A stretch of 64,000 nt of DNA from Amphibalanus amphitrite (GCF_019059575.1 NW_024883045.1:1-64000); one strand, 5' to 3'; positions 16,154-28,265 are shown, numbered from the stretch's first letter. The notes: generated by a model not told the origin, from the letters alone. Made by a program: numbers and translations.

Positions 16154-18769
16154 GATATGTTATCAATTAAGATTCTGATTAACTTAGGTCTGTCCCTTCA
16201 CTTCTGGCTTAAAAAATAGCACAAAATGAACATAAAAGGAAAAACAAATACACAATGATTGATCAACTCTGTGGTGTGGCTTATGACAATTACTGAACAA
16301 AAACTTAACACACAACAGTTTGGGAACACCTGCATCCTCCCAACTCCCACAGTCATCAACGAATCACAAGCTGATGGCATGCCGGATATATTCATGCTTG
16401 GTTCACAGGTGCTGTTTGGCTACAGTCAGCACACCACTAATTCTTAAATCAATGAGAATTGCACAGATGCTTACCAGCCATCGCACCACACCCGAACTTG
16501 CTTCTTCTCAGGTTTTTGTTCTGAGCCAGACATGATTACTGGTTAATACCTGAAAAGAAGGCACCATTATTTAAAAAAAAAACAGCAAAATCAATAACTT
16601 GCACCATATCAAACATATACCTAATTGTTCAAAGTTTATGACAGCAAAAAGGGGTTAAAGCCAGGCAGAGCAGTCAGCAGATAAAGATTAAAGTGAATCT
16701 AATAAAATGTATACCATGATGATGAGCCCAATCTAAGGTGTGGGGCCTTGCACGTCTAGGTGTTCTAATTTCCAAGTAACTGGAAATTTAGTCTTCAGTT
16801 CCTTGTCAAACATTCCCTGCCACACAGTGCGATGAGGGTTGTACCTGCACTGCAGGGAACGTGCGTAGGTACCCAAGATGATTAATGAGCCAGTTCAAGT
16901 TACAATACAAATATAGTTAATAATAATATAATCAAAATATGTAATTTAAATATAGAATTTTAGACCCCAAGATCAAGAAAACCATTTACTTTTGACCATA
17001 GGGTGCAAAAAGGCGATTTCAATTTCACCAATGGGGATGTTCGGCTTATTTCTTCACCAGGTGGCAGCACTGCCTTCTTTGGACACAGAAACTGTGGCGG
17101 CGAATGCGCCACTGTGTTTTGCACTGTGTGGAGTCCGTGCGGCGTCGGTTCGGGGGACTGAATTTCGGTGAATTTGATAGCAATTGATTTGAATTTTGCT
17201 CAGATGGGTTGTGAATTTATATTCAGCAAGTGTCACAAACATGGAAAGGCAAGTTTACAAAGGACAGGAGACTTAGAAAGGCTTCAATTGACGTAGCCGA
17301 AGAGAGGCGAGAAGCCGAAGATAGACCGACTCCAAACGGTAATTCCATCGATGTAACACGTTTCCCGACATTTTTTATGGCGAGCATAACTAAGAGTATA
17401 AAATAGTCTAACTTAACTCATAGCTGGATCTTGTATTGCCCATATGAGGTAATTTACCTGTATGAGTTTATGGGCATATCAATATAGGGAATTGACCTGC
17501 ACCCTTTGAGAAAGGCATTAAAAGATGATACATGCTGCTGAGAATGATTATATAAATTCAAGATTTATTGCAAGCATTTTAGCAGTGTTCTACTTTGTCT
17601 GGTACCAAAGATATTGCAAGCAGCTAAAGGTTATGATGGAAAAAGACAAATTACTATTTTGACACCAGCAACCAGAAGGTGTATGTGATAGAACACTAAG
17701 CTACCTACTATTTATGAATTGTTACAAGTATTGATCATCCTACATGGTGTTACAGGTGCCCAGTGCAATAATGTTTCTGGTGCGGAGTTGTCAGGATGGA
17801 GTCCGAGGAATCAAGGAAGGCAGAGGACCTGCGTATGAAGGAACCAGCCCTGCGGATGAAGTTCTGAGGTGCATACAGAGGGATCCCACTGAAAGACCAG
17901 GTAGGAGTTGGTGAACAGCTTGTGCACTGCAGTATATCATCCAGAAGTAACTGATAGCCTTTCTTGCAAAATGTTTTTTTTAACTCATGTCTCATCACCA
18001 CCGAAAGCTACTCATTATTGATACAATATCTTCATTTCATCAGGTAAATTATTGTTTACTCTAAGTTTTGATTCACACTGAAGTGAACACTATTTTAGAA
18101 TATTCACTCAGCTTTTTTAGCAACTAAATACGGGCAAGTTTTTTTGTTGTTTTTTAAAATAAATTTTCACTTTCTAGAATATTTGTATAGGTAACTGCAA
18201 TAAAAGTGCATTTCAAAATTGCAAATACTTTGTGTAAAGTTCATGGGTCTTGATGAAGTCACTGTATCCAGTTCATCATATCAGATTTCAACTGTGCTTA
18301 AACTGCAATGTTTTGCTAATTGCTTCAGTATATAATGTCCTTTTATCCATGCATGCTAAACATGTGTATTGTGTATCTCATTATGACTTGCCAAGATCTT
18401 TCCCTGTATTATGCCATTTTTCATTTATTCACAGGTGCAATGCTGCATTGATAAGATCCAGATTCAAGAGCATGGATGCTACCAGATCCTGTGATTTGAA
18501 GGTGTGTGTGCTGTGAAGGCTGCTGAAGGCTGTGTTGACTATGTGAAGGCTACTTGACTGAACAGAACATTGTGGATTTGTTAATTAAGTACCTCTTTAT
18601 TACAAGTTTGTGCCCATTACAAGCCAAGCTTAGTTTACTTAGTTTGTTGCAAGGTTTCCAGGCAGCCTTCACACTTGTGTTGCTGAATATTAAACTTTAA
18701 CTGAAGACCGACGAGATATTGTCCCTTTCGCATCAGATTGTAATCAGTCAGTCGTGGTGGTAGAAGGTA
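16154..18769. other. Intergenic or intronic DNA, no gene supported
   Basis: AT-rich sequence with short frames only. A segment at about 17030-17100 (ATGGGGATGTTCG ... CCAGGTGGCAGCAC ... CTTTGGACACA) recurs in inverted orientation at about 19395-19500 with divergence. It is probably a member of an unclassified repeat. Confidence 0.4.
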
Positions 18770-18884
18770 CAGTCTGTCTTAAAGTACCGCGCAAAGTCAT
18801 GGATCCATCAAGCCTGACCGAGGAAGGGTCTGCTATAATTTGAAAGTCACCGAACCAATTGACCTGGGGAACGGACGAGGATGT
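18770..18884. mobile_element. Truncated copy of the palindromic TA-flanked MITE
   Basis: It starts CAGTCTGTCTTAAAGTACCG after a TA and follows the right arm of the MITE at 38019-38229 (reverse complement) to near 18884, then stops. A short GTGACGG segment is missing. It is a half element. Confidence 0.75.
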
Positions 18885-19706
18885 CATGTAGAGCCACGCA
18901 GAAATCGCCGGTGATTCGTTGCCCATCATTACAGAATGAACGCATGCCGGATGAAGGGTTAAGTCAATAGTCTGTACAAACTATATACAGGGATGTGATT
19001 GACTTATCTGACAGTGACGAGCGCTAGAGATCAACTTAAGACCGTAGGTATGCGTTCTTGTCATGGAATGTGTGCTGCAAATCGATTGTTACATGCGTGT
19101 GAATATATGTCGGAATGTAAAAAGGTTTTTAATTTCAACTGTGTAAGTTAAAATATGTGATAACATCGTATCTTTCGTACTCCGTAGCTTTTGGTGACCA
19201 TTCGATCAGCTCCCTTTCCTTCCAATCAATGACGATGTAGTAGTTTGCCTTTCACACGCGTCATTGTCTTCCTAATATCGAAATCAACTGTAGCTACTCA
19301 TTTTAGCAAAATAATGAACCTGAAAAAGATATGAAACGCAGTTTCCGTTCGCGGCGCGTCGGCCGCCGTCGCCGCCCGCAGTGTTATCCCCGGCCCGGCC
19401 GGCGCCCGGCCGGCGCGTTGTGTCCAAAGCATACCGTGCTGCCACCTGGCGAGACTTTTCGGAACTCTTAGCGCGAACATCCCCATTTCATCGAACACCG
19501 ACACGACCCATCCAGGGTTTATAAAAATCAAGATTCCTATAAATAAGTAACATAAACCAAGATCATCTATATAGGTAACCCAAGGAACATAAAACACTTC
19601 CAACACACCTCAGCAACATCCGAGGCCTCTTATACGGCGTATAGTGATGCTTACCGAAGAGATGCTTACCGAAGAGATAGGAGTAGGAGGCATGGGAGCG
19701 GATGGC

Positions 19707-22390
19707 TCATGAGGGTTGCCTCCTCTCATTGTTAGTTAGCATGTACTTGTCGAATCTTCTCTTGAATTGATTGACATTCTCACTTTGTATGACAGTTTCA
19801 GGCAGGCAGTTCCACTTGTCGACAACTCTAGATGGGAAGAACTCGTTACGTTTTTGTGTTCTGTGTCTTGGCTTAATTAGCTTCATACTGTGTCCCCTTG
19901 TTCCTTGCTGTCCATGATCCAGGACCAGAAATGCACAGTCTGTTTTGATTCGGTCAAAGCCTTTGAGTATTTTGAATGTTTGAATCATGTCGCCTCTAGT
20001 TCTTCTCTTTTCCAGTGTGGTTAAGCCAAGTCTTTGGAGCCGCTCTTCGTATGGCAGATGAGACAGTGATGAGACAAGTTTTGTGGCCCTCCTTTGCACC
20101 TTCTCCAGCTTCACGATATCTTTCTTGAGATAGGGGGACCATGCTTGAATTGCAAATTCCATCCGTGGTCTTACAAGTGCCTTGTATAGCGGCAGGAGGG
20201 TTTCTTCACTGAGACATGTTAGGGTGTTCTTGATACGGCCTAGCATAGAGTTTGCTGCTGCTGCTGCTCTGGCGACTTGCATGGCAGGTTTCAGGTCAGT
20301 GGTTATTAGTACCCCAAGGTCTTTTTCTTGCTCCGAGTGTGCTAGTTGGGCTCCTCCCATTCTGTATGGGTATTTGGGATTCCTTTTGCCTATGTTCAGT
20401 ACAGTACATTTCTTCTCATTAAATTTAAGAAGCCACCTGTTGCTCCACTCCTGTAGCTTGTCGAGATCTGCTTGCAGTCGCTGCCTGTCTTCTGGACACT
20501 TGATGCGTCGAAAGATCTTTGCATCGTCTGCAAAGAGCTTCCCTCCTGACTGGAGTCCATCCAGCAGATCATTTATATAGATGAGGAACAAAGTCGGTCC
20601 CAAAACACTGCCTTGGGGCACGCCACTCCTGACCTTCCTCCAGCTAGATCGTGTTCCTTTAATGCATACCCGTTGCTCACGGTTTGTTAGAAAAGATCGA
20701 ATCCAGTGTGCTAGTGGGCCCTCAATGCCAGCTGCCCAGAGCTTCGCTAGAAGATGGTCGTGCGGCACCGAGTCAAATGCTTTGGCACAGTCTAAGTACA
20801 CGGAGTCAACGCTGTCTCCATCATCCATCGCATTCTCTAGCTCACACAGATACTCCAAGAGCTGTGTTAAACACGACATCCCAGATCGGAAGCCATGCTG
20901 ATGGATGCTGAGGAGACCAGACTCTTCAAGATGGCTGATTAGGCGGGTCCTGATTAGTCGTTCTAGTGTTTTACAAGCAACAGATGTCAGGCTTATAGGT
21001 CTGTAATTGAGTGGGTCGCTCCGACTGCCCTTCTTATAAATTGGTGTCACGTTTGCCCTTGTCCAGTCCCTCGGTACGCGTCCTTGTTGCAGTGATGCTT
21101 GAAAAACAGTTGTCAAAGGTGTACTCAGACTGGTCGCACAGTGCATTAGCACAACCGGGTGCACTCCGTCAGGACCTGGAGCTGACGGCTTCAGACTACG
21201 CAGTGTCTTCTCCACTTCATCCCTGGTTATTTCCACCTGTGTCAGTTTTTCACCCTGGAAACCTGTTAGAACTGACCAGGGGGGAGAGACAGCGGTTCTT
21301 GTAAATACCTTCTCAAACTCTTCATTTATCACTTCACATGCCTCTTCTAACGTCTTTGTGTCGGCCCCATTCTTGTTTTTAACAGACAAAACTTGTTCTT
21401 TAATTGAGGTTTTACTTCTAGCATAAGCATAAAATGCCTTGGGGTTCGTCTTGGCTTCCTTGGCAAGCTTGGTTTCAAACAGGTACTTTGCCTCCCTCAC
21501 ACTCTTTGTTGCCTTGTTCCTTATCTTCTTGTACTGGTTCAGGTGGGTCTTGCTTTTTGATTTTCTGTATCTGTCCCAAGCATGCTCCTTCCTCTGTATG
21601 TCCTCCATTACCTTCCGAGTCATCCATTTCTTCTTCCTGTGCTTTCTGTTTGGGCTATTCATGTGGGTTGGAACACAGTGATCAACAACAGCGTTGTAGT
21701 GCATCATAAATATGTCCCATGCAGCTTGCACATCTTTCCCTCCAAGTTCCTGTATCCAGTTAATATCAGCAAACATGTTGTTTGCTTCTTCATAATTGCC
21801 CTTAAAGAAATTCTTTCTAGTATCAGCTTGCAACTGTGGTTCATTGCCTTCTATAAGCAGGTCGAAGACCAACAGACAGTGGTCACTGGCCCCTATGGGT
21901 GATTTATACTTTAAATTGTCAACTTCCAGGGAGTTCTGAGTAAGTATGAGGTCCAAGAGTGAGGGCTCATTACTTCCTCGGACTCGAGTGCATAAATTGA
22001 CATGCTGCTGTAGAAAGGCATCTTGGGTAGCTTCATAGAACTGGCTCTGCTCTGTTAGCATGCCACCCTGTACAGTATTATGCATCCAATTAATCTGGGG
22101 AAAATTAAAGTCACCACAGATGACTACTTGGCCATGCTTGTTACTGAGTTTTTTCAATGCTTCTCTAGTAGCTTCATTGTAGTTAGCATCTGCATTTGGG
22201 GGTCGATACATGCACGCAAGATTCACAGTATGTTGTCCAAATGTCAGCTGGCAAGATACACACTCAACATTGTACTGATCGGCAGAGTCTCGGGCAGTGA
22301 TATAATCTTTGACCAATATCAAAACACCACCTCCTCTACCATATCCCCTGTCCCTTCTAAAAACAGTATAGCCAGAACCTCCGTCCCCGG
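19707..22390 (-). pseudogene. Element A ORF2, endonuclease/reverse transcriptase (5' part separated)
   Basis: The open frame runs upstream past residue 1 of the longest called frame to GDGGSGYTVFRRDRGYGRGG near 22385. The APE-type endonuclease shows ICGDFNFPQINW and ASDHCLL. The reverse transcriptase shows APGPDGVHP, GVPQGSVLGPTLFLIYIND and the catalytic FADD near residue 596. The C-terminus is the usual thumb/Cys-poor tail ending NNERRQPS. The first ~70 residues lie beyond element B. The frame is intact for about 890 codons. Confidence 0.9.
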
Positions 22391-22400
22391 ATCATGTGAG

Positions 22401-23676
22401 TACGGTGGCTAATACAATTGGCCTCCTACCCCTTGATGTTGGCACCAGTGTTTCTCCTACGGTTGTACGGGCTAACCATGGGGGCAATCTCAACCCCTCC
22501 ATCTGTCCAGGCGGACCAGGCAACTTGACGTGCCACCTGGAAGTGAAAGACTCCCAGCAAGGGGTCCAATGCGATCTTTGTGGAAACTGGTTTCATGCAT
22601 TTTGCCAAGATATAGCCAAAGCCGCCTACAATGCACTGAAAAGATATGATGTACTGTCATTTATCTGTGACTCATGCCGAAAACTTCCAAATCTCGGCAA
22701 ACTTCAGCCCAGGTCTTGCATGAGTGAGTCAGCTATGCAAACAGAGAATTGTCAGGACCAACTCCAGCCAGCAAACAATGACCTTCTAACTGAACTAATT
22801 AAGAAGGTGGACAACCTTGAACTGGCGGTGAAAAACCATTTGACAGCAGGCACTGCTGCAGATCAAGGAAGCCTGCCCCCATCTGAGGAGCAAACACTCT
22901 CTGCAAGAGCTGGCCCAACATATGCAGAGAAACTAAGGGGGCCCCACTTGCAACCTCACCCCCCACAAACACATAGTAGCTACCCTTCCCAGGGTGCACC
23001 TCAGATGATTCAGCAAGCAACAGATAACTACCGTAGAGTCGTTCGTGAAGAGCTTCGAGAACTAGAAGAACGCAAGAAACGTCAAAACTCTCTGGTCATT
23101 AGGGGCCTCAGGGCTAAGACTGCAGCTGAGGCAGCCGCCAAGTTTGGCGAAATATCAGAGCTTCTGATAGGTGAGAAAGTTGTGCTCTCTGAGGCATGTC
23201 AAATCAAGAATGATGCAGATCTATACCGGGGAAACGTCCACAATGTCAGACAAAGAAATCTGTTACTTGAACACGCACGAGAACTCAAGTACACCTCTTA
23301 CTCACATGTATTCATCCGAAAAGATCTGACCTATACCCAGCGTCAAGAGCTTCAACAAAGGCTGGCAACTCGGCCACGGCAGAGTGAGTGGCACCAGACA
23401 GCACCCCGCCAAGCCCAACATCCAACAGTTGGTGGTACAACAACAGTGTCAAACATGCCCAACGCTCAACACCAACCAGATACTGAGCCATCAGAGACAC
23501 CTGGTGAGCATTCAAGTACAGAAGAAACTGTTCCAAAACAGCTCGAAACAGGCCCCCCTCCCCGTCCACCAAGGGACCAAGGGATCACGGCCACTGAAGC
23601 TCCAGCCTGTCAAGCGGCTCCCACTCAGCCAGACCCCCCTCGAAGTAACAGCCCACACAGGAACTCGGGAAACTGA
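22401..23676 (+). CDS. Element B ORF1, PHD-finger protein
   Basis: About 425 codons open from the element boundary. Cys/His ligands in CHLEVKDSQQGVQCDLCGNW and FHAFCQ...FICDSC form a PHD-like zinc finger. A coiled coil and a region with NSLVIRGLR and NVRQRNLLLEHAREL follow, resembling the RNA-binding domain of retrotransposon ORF1 proteins. The tail is Pro/Gln/Thr-rich. The apparent GTG start at 22396 lies in the target duplication and is not a real start. Confidence 0.8.
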
Positions 23677-23702
23677 GATGGCATGGCCAAACTAGCCACA
23701 CT

Positions 23703-26531
23703 CAAGTTTTAAACTTTGCACATTGTAATGTAAATGGCCTGTGCACCAAGTTAAACGTTCTTCAACACATCCTCAATATGCATGACACCACTGACATACT
23801 ACTGATATCAGAAACTCACCTAACTCCAGACGTTGGAGATGCTGTTGTAAGAATACCTGGTTATTCACTTCTGCGCAATGATAGTGGGGGCTCAAGTATA
23901 CATGGTGTTTGCGCATACATCTCTGAAAGACTTCAAGTTGAGGATGTTGATTCATCTTACCCCAATGTCATCATATTTCATCTGTCCGCCCTGGAATTGC
24001 ATGTGGTTGCAGTATACAGGCCACCCTCGAACTCACCGGAACAGAATGACATGCTAATGGCATTCCTGCGTCAAATATGTACTGGCAAAGAACTCATTCT
24101 CATTGGAGATTTGAATCTACCGACCATCACTTGGTCACTTGATTCTATGAAGCCCATCTCTTCATCAGACTCGAAGTTTTTGGACTTGTTTGACACACTT
24201 GGACTCACCCAGTGGATCCATGAGGCAACATTTCCACGATCAGGGAACATACTGGACTTGATTTTGACAACAGAATCAGACAGGATAAATGAAGTAGAGG
24301 TGAGGCCCCCACCACCTGGCTGTGACCACTGCAGTATCCACTGTCAGTACACATTCGACAAAGAAATTTGCTCATCATCACACGCACCTGGTCACATACT
24401 CTGGCACAAAGGACAATACAATAATATCAACAACGTCCTCAGCGAGGTGGATTGGGATGTTGAACTTGCGCACCTGAACGCAGAAGAGGCCTTCAACAGG
24501 CTCCTTCAAGTCCTACAGCCACTGATATGCCAATATATCCCCATTTCTAATCGCAACAAACCAAAGAGCAAAGTCCCCTGGAAGACTAATCCTCCGACAT
24601 CTCTCAAGACGAGACGTACCAGGGCATGGCAACAATACAAGCGTGCTAGATCTCTACATGGTCGTAAATCGCACATCACTCAAGATCTCCTCTCTTCATT
24701 TATGCGAATCAATAAGGAGCTTCACCTCTTCACTTTCTACTCGCAAGTGGAATATGAAAAGTCGCTACTTCTGAAGATGAAGGAGAACCCAAAGCTACTA
24801 CATGCTCACCTCCGCAGCAAGAAGAAGTTCCGCTCCTCAGTAGGACCAATTCGACATCCTGACAGCACCACAACTGACAGTCCAATTGAGATGGCAGAAT
24901 GTTTTGCCGAAGCTTTCGCCAGTGTATATCGACCTGAAGTGCCGTCACACCCAGCACCTCACCAACAGTGTGATGGAGCACTTGAATCCGTCGATTTCGA
25001 CTCTGCAGAGGTGAAGAAGGTGCTGATGGATCTCGACGTGAATTCTGCTATGGGCCCAGACGGTCTTCATCCCCGTTTTCTGAAAGAGTGTGCAGCTCAC
25101 CTGGCTCGCCCTCTATCCAGGATATTTCATCTCTCACTGGAAGAAGGATCACTCCCCTCACTCTGGAAGCTATCGATCGTGGTACCAATCTTCAAGAAGG
25201 GGTCTCACGTCGATCCTTTGAACTACCGGCCGATCTGTTTGCCATCAGTCCCCGCAAAATGCCTGGAAAGACTGATCTCTAATGGTTTGAACATCTTCCT
25301 CAATGAAAACAACATCTTCATCGATCACCAATTTGGTTTTCGACCAGGGATGTCTACGGAGGACCAGCTTCTGTCCACTTACGAGTATATATCAAGTGAG
25401 ATCGACAAAGGGAAAATAGTTGATCTTATCCTCTTCGACTTTGCAAAAGCATTCGACGTTGTCTGTCACCATATTCTGCTAGACAAACTTGGGCACATAG
25501 GCATCGGGGGAGACCTTCTAAGGTGGCTCAAAGAATTTCTATGTGACAGATCGATGCAAGTGGTCGTCAAAGATGCGTACAGCGCACCAAGATACGTCAA
25601 AAGTGGTGTACCCCAAGGGTCAGTCCTCGGCCCAGTTCTTTTTCTAATATATATTAACCACATCGCGACAAACCTTAAATGTCACTACAAGATATTCGCA
25701 GACGATCTCAAAATATACACATGCATTGATAGTTCGAACATCGGCCGTGACACTGCAAGTCTGCAATCTGATATCAACCTTCTCCACGCAACCGCCAAGT
25801 CATGGGGATTACACATGAATTCAAAGAAGTGTGTCACTCTCCGTTTCAAGAGACGCTCACACATCTTGGATAGACCCAGCTATACCCTCGATGGACGTCA
25901 ACTTCCCGATGCAGTCGCCCAGGTTGATCTTGGAATACTCGTTGACGACCAACTGAAGTTCCATGAACACAGCAGAACAGTGACAAGGAAAGCCGGCGGC
26001 GTAGCCCACAACCTCCTGAAAGGCACAGTATGTAGAGAACCTGAATTTATGGTACACATACTTAAAACGCACATCAGGCCTATTCTGGAATATGCGTCGC
26101 CTGTCTGGAACACTGGATATGTCCAGGACAGGAAAAGGCTGGAATCAGTGCAAAGGCTATGGACCCGCCAGATAAAGGGACTTGAAGGCAAAGAGTATGG
26201 GGACAGGCTACGAACGCTCGATCTTTACTCCATAAAGGGACGACTACTGAGGGCTGACCTGATCAAATGCTGGAAAATCTTCAACGGAAACTGTCCAATA
26301 CAGCCTGCAGATCTATGGGATATCTCCCGTGACACTCGTACAAGAGGTCATCCGTTCAAAATCCGAGTGAGCCGCAGTCAAGTTGACGCCAGAGCCCGCT
26401 TCTTCTCCCAGCGTGTCGTCCAAGACTGGAACTCCCTGCCGACCTGGGTGGTCACATCCAAGACACTGAAGGAGTTCAAGTCTGCCTTGGAAACCTGTCT
26501 CGGAAGTCGACTATTTGATTATCTCCAGTAG
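23703..26531 (+). CDS. Element B ORF2, endonuclease/reverse transcriptase
   Basis: The first ATG is at 23778 (917 aa). The frame is open upstream and encodes the first endonuclease strand (NFAHCNVNGLCTKLNVLQHI), so the true protein must begin before that ATG, overlapping or abutting ORF1. Endonuclease motifs are ISETHLT, IGDLNLPTITW and CDHCSI, the last replacing the common SDH. The RT shows MGPDGLHP, GVPQGSVLGPVLFLIYINH and FADDLKIY near residue 640. The frame is intact to the stop. Confidence 0.9.
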   Translation, partial: QVLNFAHCNVNGLCTKLNVLQHILNMHDTTDILLISETHLTPDVGDAVVRIPGYSLLRNDSGGSSIHGVCAYISERLQVEDVDSSYPNVIIFHLSALELHVVAVYRPPSNSPEQNDMLMAFLRQICTGKELILIGDLNLPTITWSLDSMKPISSSDSKFLDLFDTLGLTQWIHEATFPRSGNILDLILTTESDRINEVEVRPPPPGCDHCSIHCQYTFDKEICSSSHAPGHILWHKGQYNNINNVLSEVDWDVELAHLNAEEAFNRLLQVLQPLICQYIPISNRNKPKSKVPWKTNPPTSLKTRRTRAWQQYKRARSLHGRKSHITQDLLSSFMRINKELHLFTFYSQVEYEKSLLLKMKENPKLLHAHLRSKKKFRSSVGPIRHPDSTTTDSPIEMAECFAEAFASVYRPEVPSHPAPHQQCDGALESVDFDSAEVKKVLMDLDVNSAMGPDGLHPRFLKECAAHLARPLSRIFHLSLEEGSLPSLWKLSIVVPIFKKGSHVDPLNYRPICLPSVPAKCLERLISNGLNIFLNENNIFIDHQFGFRPGMSTEDQLLSTYEYISSEIDKGKIVDLILFDFAKAFDVVCHHILLDKLGHIGIGGDLLRWLKEFLCDRSMQVVVKDAYSAPRYVKSGVPQGSVLGPVLFLIYINHIATNLKCHYKIFADDLKIYTCIDSSNIGRDTASLQSDINLLHATAKSWGLHMNSKKCVTLRFKRRSHILDRPSYTLDGRQLPDAVAQVDLGILVDDQLKFHEHSRTVTRKAGGVAHNLLKGTVCREPEFMVHILKTHIRPILEYASPVWNTGYVQDRKRLESVQRLWTRQIKGLEGKEYGDRLRTLDLYSIKGRLLRADLIKCWKIFNGNCPIQPADLWDISRDTRTRGHPFKIRVSRSQVDARARFFSQRVVQDWNSLPTWVVTSKTLKEFKSALETCLGSRLFDYLQ

Positions 26532-26967
26532 CTGAAAAAGAAACACACCCAATCAATCCTGCCTGTCCCTGGTAGGCGCCCCCTCTTATCAAGCAAGAGT
26601 GGGGTTATACGCGCCAGGGATTCCCATCCCCGCCCTTGTTCCTAATTCCCTCCCCAAATCCTCACTATCTTGTCTATCCATTCTGATTCATCTCATTCTC
26701 CATATGTTACTCACTTCATCGCACATCTTAGTCAACACTTCTTTTGTTGTTGCAAATTGCACAAAGACTACCTCCATCAGCAACAACTACACCCAAGCAG
26801 ACGTACCATTCCAACCCTTAACAATTGCACAGTCCAGTTCTGAATGTCCTGCTTATCTATTGTCCGGGTTGGCACGTCTCTCTTCGACACGGTTTCCTGT
26901 CTCTAATAACCCTACCACCATCTGGGCAATGAGCAAGGAAACCTAACAGGTGAGTTCAACAGGTGAG

Positions 26968-27130
26968 AACATTCAATGAACTGAGAGACAACTTGGGTTT
27001 CATCCATTTTTGTTTCAGTTATAAACACAATATGTGGCTTGAAATGGTTGATTGCAATATTAAGTTCATCTCCCTTTGTCTTGCTTAATCCATCAATATT
27101 TGTATACAGACAGCTTAACTTGCATTGCAT
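26968..27130 (-). pseudogene. Element A ORF2, N-terminal endonuclease fragment
   Basis: Starts MQCKLSCLYTNIDGLSKTKG and continues FKPHIVFITETKMDETQ and FIECSH. This is the first third of an APE-type endonuclease with the catalytic Glu in ITETK. Joining it to the 22390 side after removing element B and one GTGAG copy leaves the frame one base out, so a nearby single-base indel is likely. Confidence 0.85.
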
Positions 27131-27161
27131 TTCACTCCTATTATTGGATACTGGTTGCGCT

Positions 27162-28265
27162 TTACTGTTCGTTCCTGGGAACGACCCTGCCTCGAAAAAT
27201 CATATGAGTTTCTCTTCCTTTCTTCTTGAGTTCCTGCCTCAGTAGCCACTCCTTCTCCCGTTCTTCTTTGGAGAGGTCTCTGTTGATGTATGTGTTTGGA
27301 TATCCTGCATGACGCAGTCCAAACCTGTTCTTCATGACCAGATCTGCATCTTCTTTTTTCTCAAAGCGGACGAGCAGCAGTCTGGGTCGGGGTTCAGGGT
27401 TGGGATTAGCATCCCTCCTCTGCAGTCGGAAGACCCTTTCAACCTTGATCTCCCTGTCATTTTCACATATAGAGTTGATGATTTTCTTGACTTGCTCCTG
27501 GTCATGCTCCATCTTCTCTGCCACTGTGCCTCCTCCACACTCTGGTATGTTGTGCATTATCACATTATGGGAACGGTCTACTCTCCTCTCATGTTCTACT
27601 ACAGCTTTCTTCACTTCATCAGAGCTCTTGCCGATTTCTTTTGTGACATTTGACTCTCCCACTTCAAGTTTTTGGTCGAGCTCCTTCGTAGACTGTAGCC
27701 CTAGTTCCGAGAGTTTTCTTGTTAGCCGTTGCTCTGTCTCGTTTATCTGACTTGTGATCTCCTTCTCCATCCCCTTCATCCGAAATTCAACTTGCCTGTC
27801 AATCCTCCTAACCAGCCTGCGTTTCTGCTTCAACTCTGCTCTACAGGATATGCAAATCCATGGCAGTTCATAGGTCTCCAGTGCGTATACTGCACTGGCA
27901 CTGAGATCCTGACAGTCTGTGTGGAACCACCCAGCACAACATTCGCACATGATGCATTGGTCCTTCCCTTCAATGACCTTACCACATGGCTTTTTGCCTC
28001 CCGTACATACATACACTACCTTATCTCCCTTCTTGCCCTTTTTAGTAGCAGATCTCCAGAGTCCAACAGGTCCAATAATCTCTTCCCCATCACTACTTAC
28101 GTCCGAATCTGTGATATCCTCACTCTCACTTCCACTGCTTTCCTCAATTTCAGCCTCTTTTACTGCCTTAGCTTGTTTCTGTTTTGCTTTCTTAGCCTTT
28201 GAAGACGAACCCTGCGCATCATTCGCCTCTTTGTTGTTCTTCTTCCTTCCCGCCATTTTCAACAC
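27162..28265 (-). CDS. Element A ORF1, PHD finger plus RNA-binding domain
   Basis: 367 aa. Lys-rich N-terminus with an acidic SSGSESEDITDSD stretch. A PHD-like finger follows (CGKVIEGKDQCIMCECCAGW, FHTDCQDL, WICISC) at residues about 85-140. There is a coiled coil at about 165-225. The C-terminal domain has NVIMHNIPE, RVFRLQRR, RLLLVRFE and NRDLSKEER, resembling the RRM-like/CTD of L1-type ORF1 proteins. The stop lies about 30 bp before the ORF2 ATG. It is probably a nucleic-acid chaperone of the element, not a host chromatin protein. Confidence 0.85.
   Translation of the reverse strand: MLKMAGRKKNNKEANDAQGSSSKAKKAKQKQAKAVKEAEIEESSGSESEDITDSDVSSDGEEIIGPVGLWRSATKKGKKGDKVVYVCTGGKKPCGKVIEGKDQCIMCECCAGWFHTDCQDLSASAVYALETYELPWICISCRAELKQKRRLVRRIDRQVEFRMKGMEKEITSQINETEQRLTRKLSELGLQSTKELDQKLEVGESNVTKEIGKSSDEVKKAVVEHERRVDRSHNVIMHNIPECGGGTVAEKMEHDQEQVKKIINSICENDREIKVERVFRLQRRDANPNPEPRPRLLLVRFEKKEDADLVMKNRFGLRHAGYPNTYINRDLSKEEREKEWLLRQELKKKGRETHMIFRGRVVPRNEQ

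Larger units (their letters stand above)
22401..26962 (+). mobile_element. Non-LTR retrotransposon B (CR1/Jockey type) inserted in element A
   Basis: Bounded by GTGAG at 22396-22400 and 26963-26967, a likely 5-bp target duplication. It contains a PHD-finger ORF1 and an endonuclease/RT ORF2, then a 3' UTR of about 430 bp ending in an AACAGGTGAG-like repeat. No ATG precedes the PHD finger inside the element, so it is probably truncated at the 5' end by a short stretch. Confidence 0.85.
19655..28265 (-). mobile_element. Non-LTR retrotransposon A (CR1/Jockey type), split by element B
   Basis: On the minus strand: ORF1 (27162-28265), then the start of ORF2 (to about 26968), an interruption by plus-strand element B (22401-26962), and the rest of ORF2 (22390 to 19707). 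The 3' end has two copies of CTCTTCGGTAAGCAT near 19655-19684, the kind of short 3' tandem repeat seen in CR1-like elements. The order ORF1, endonuclease, reverse transcriptase fits this superfamily. The 5' boundary and target duplication were not determined. Confidence 0.88.

Noticed and set aside
22401..28265. PHD-finger proteins as host chromatin genes
   Set aside because: Each is immediately followed by an endonuclease/reverse transcriptase frame in the same orientation, the layout of CR1/Jockey-type ORF1.
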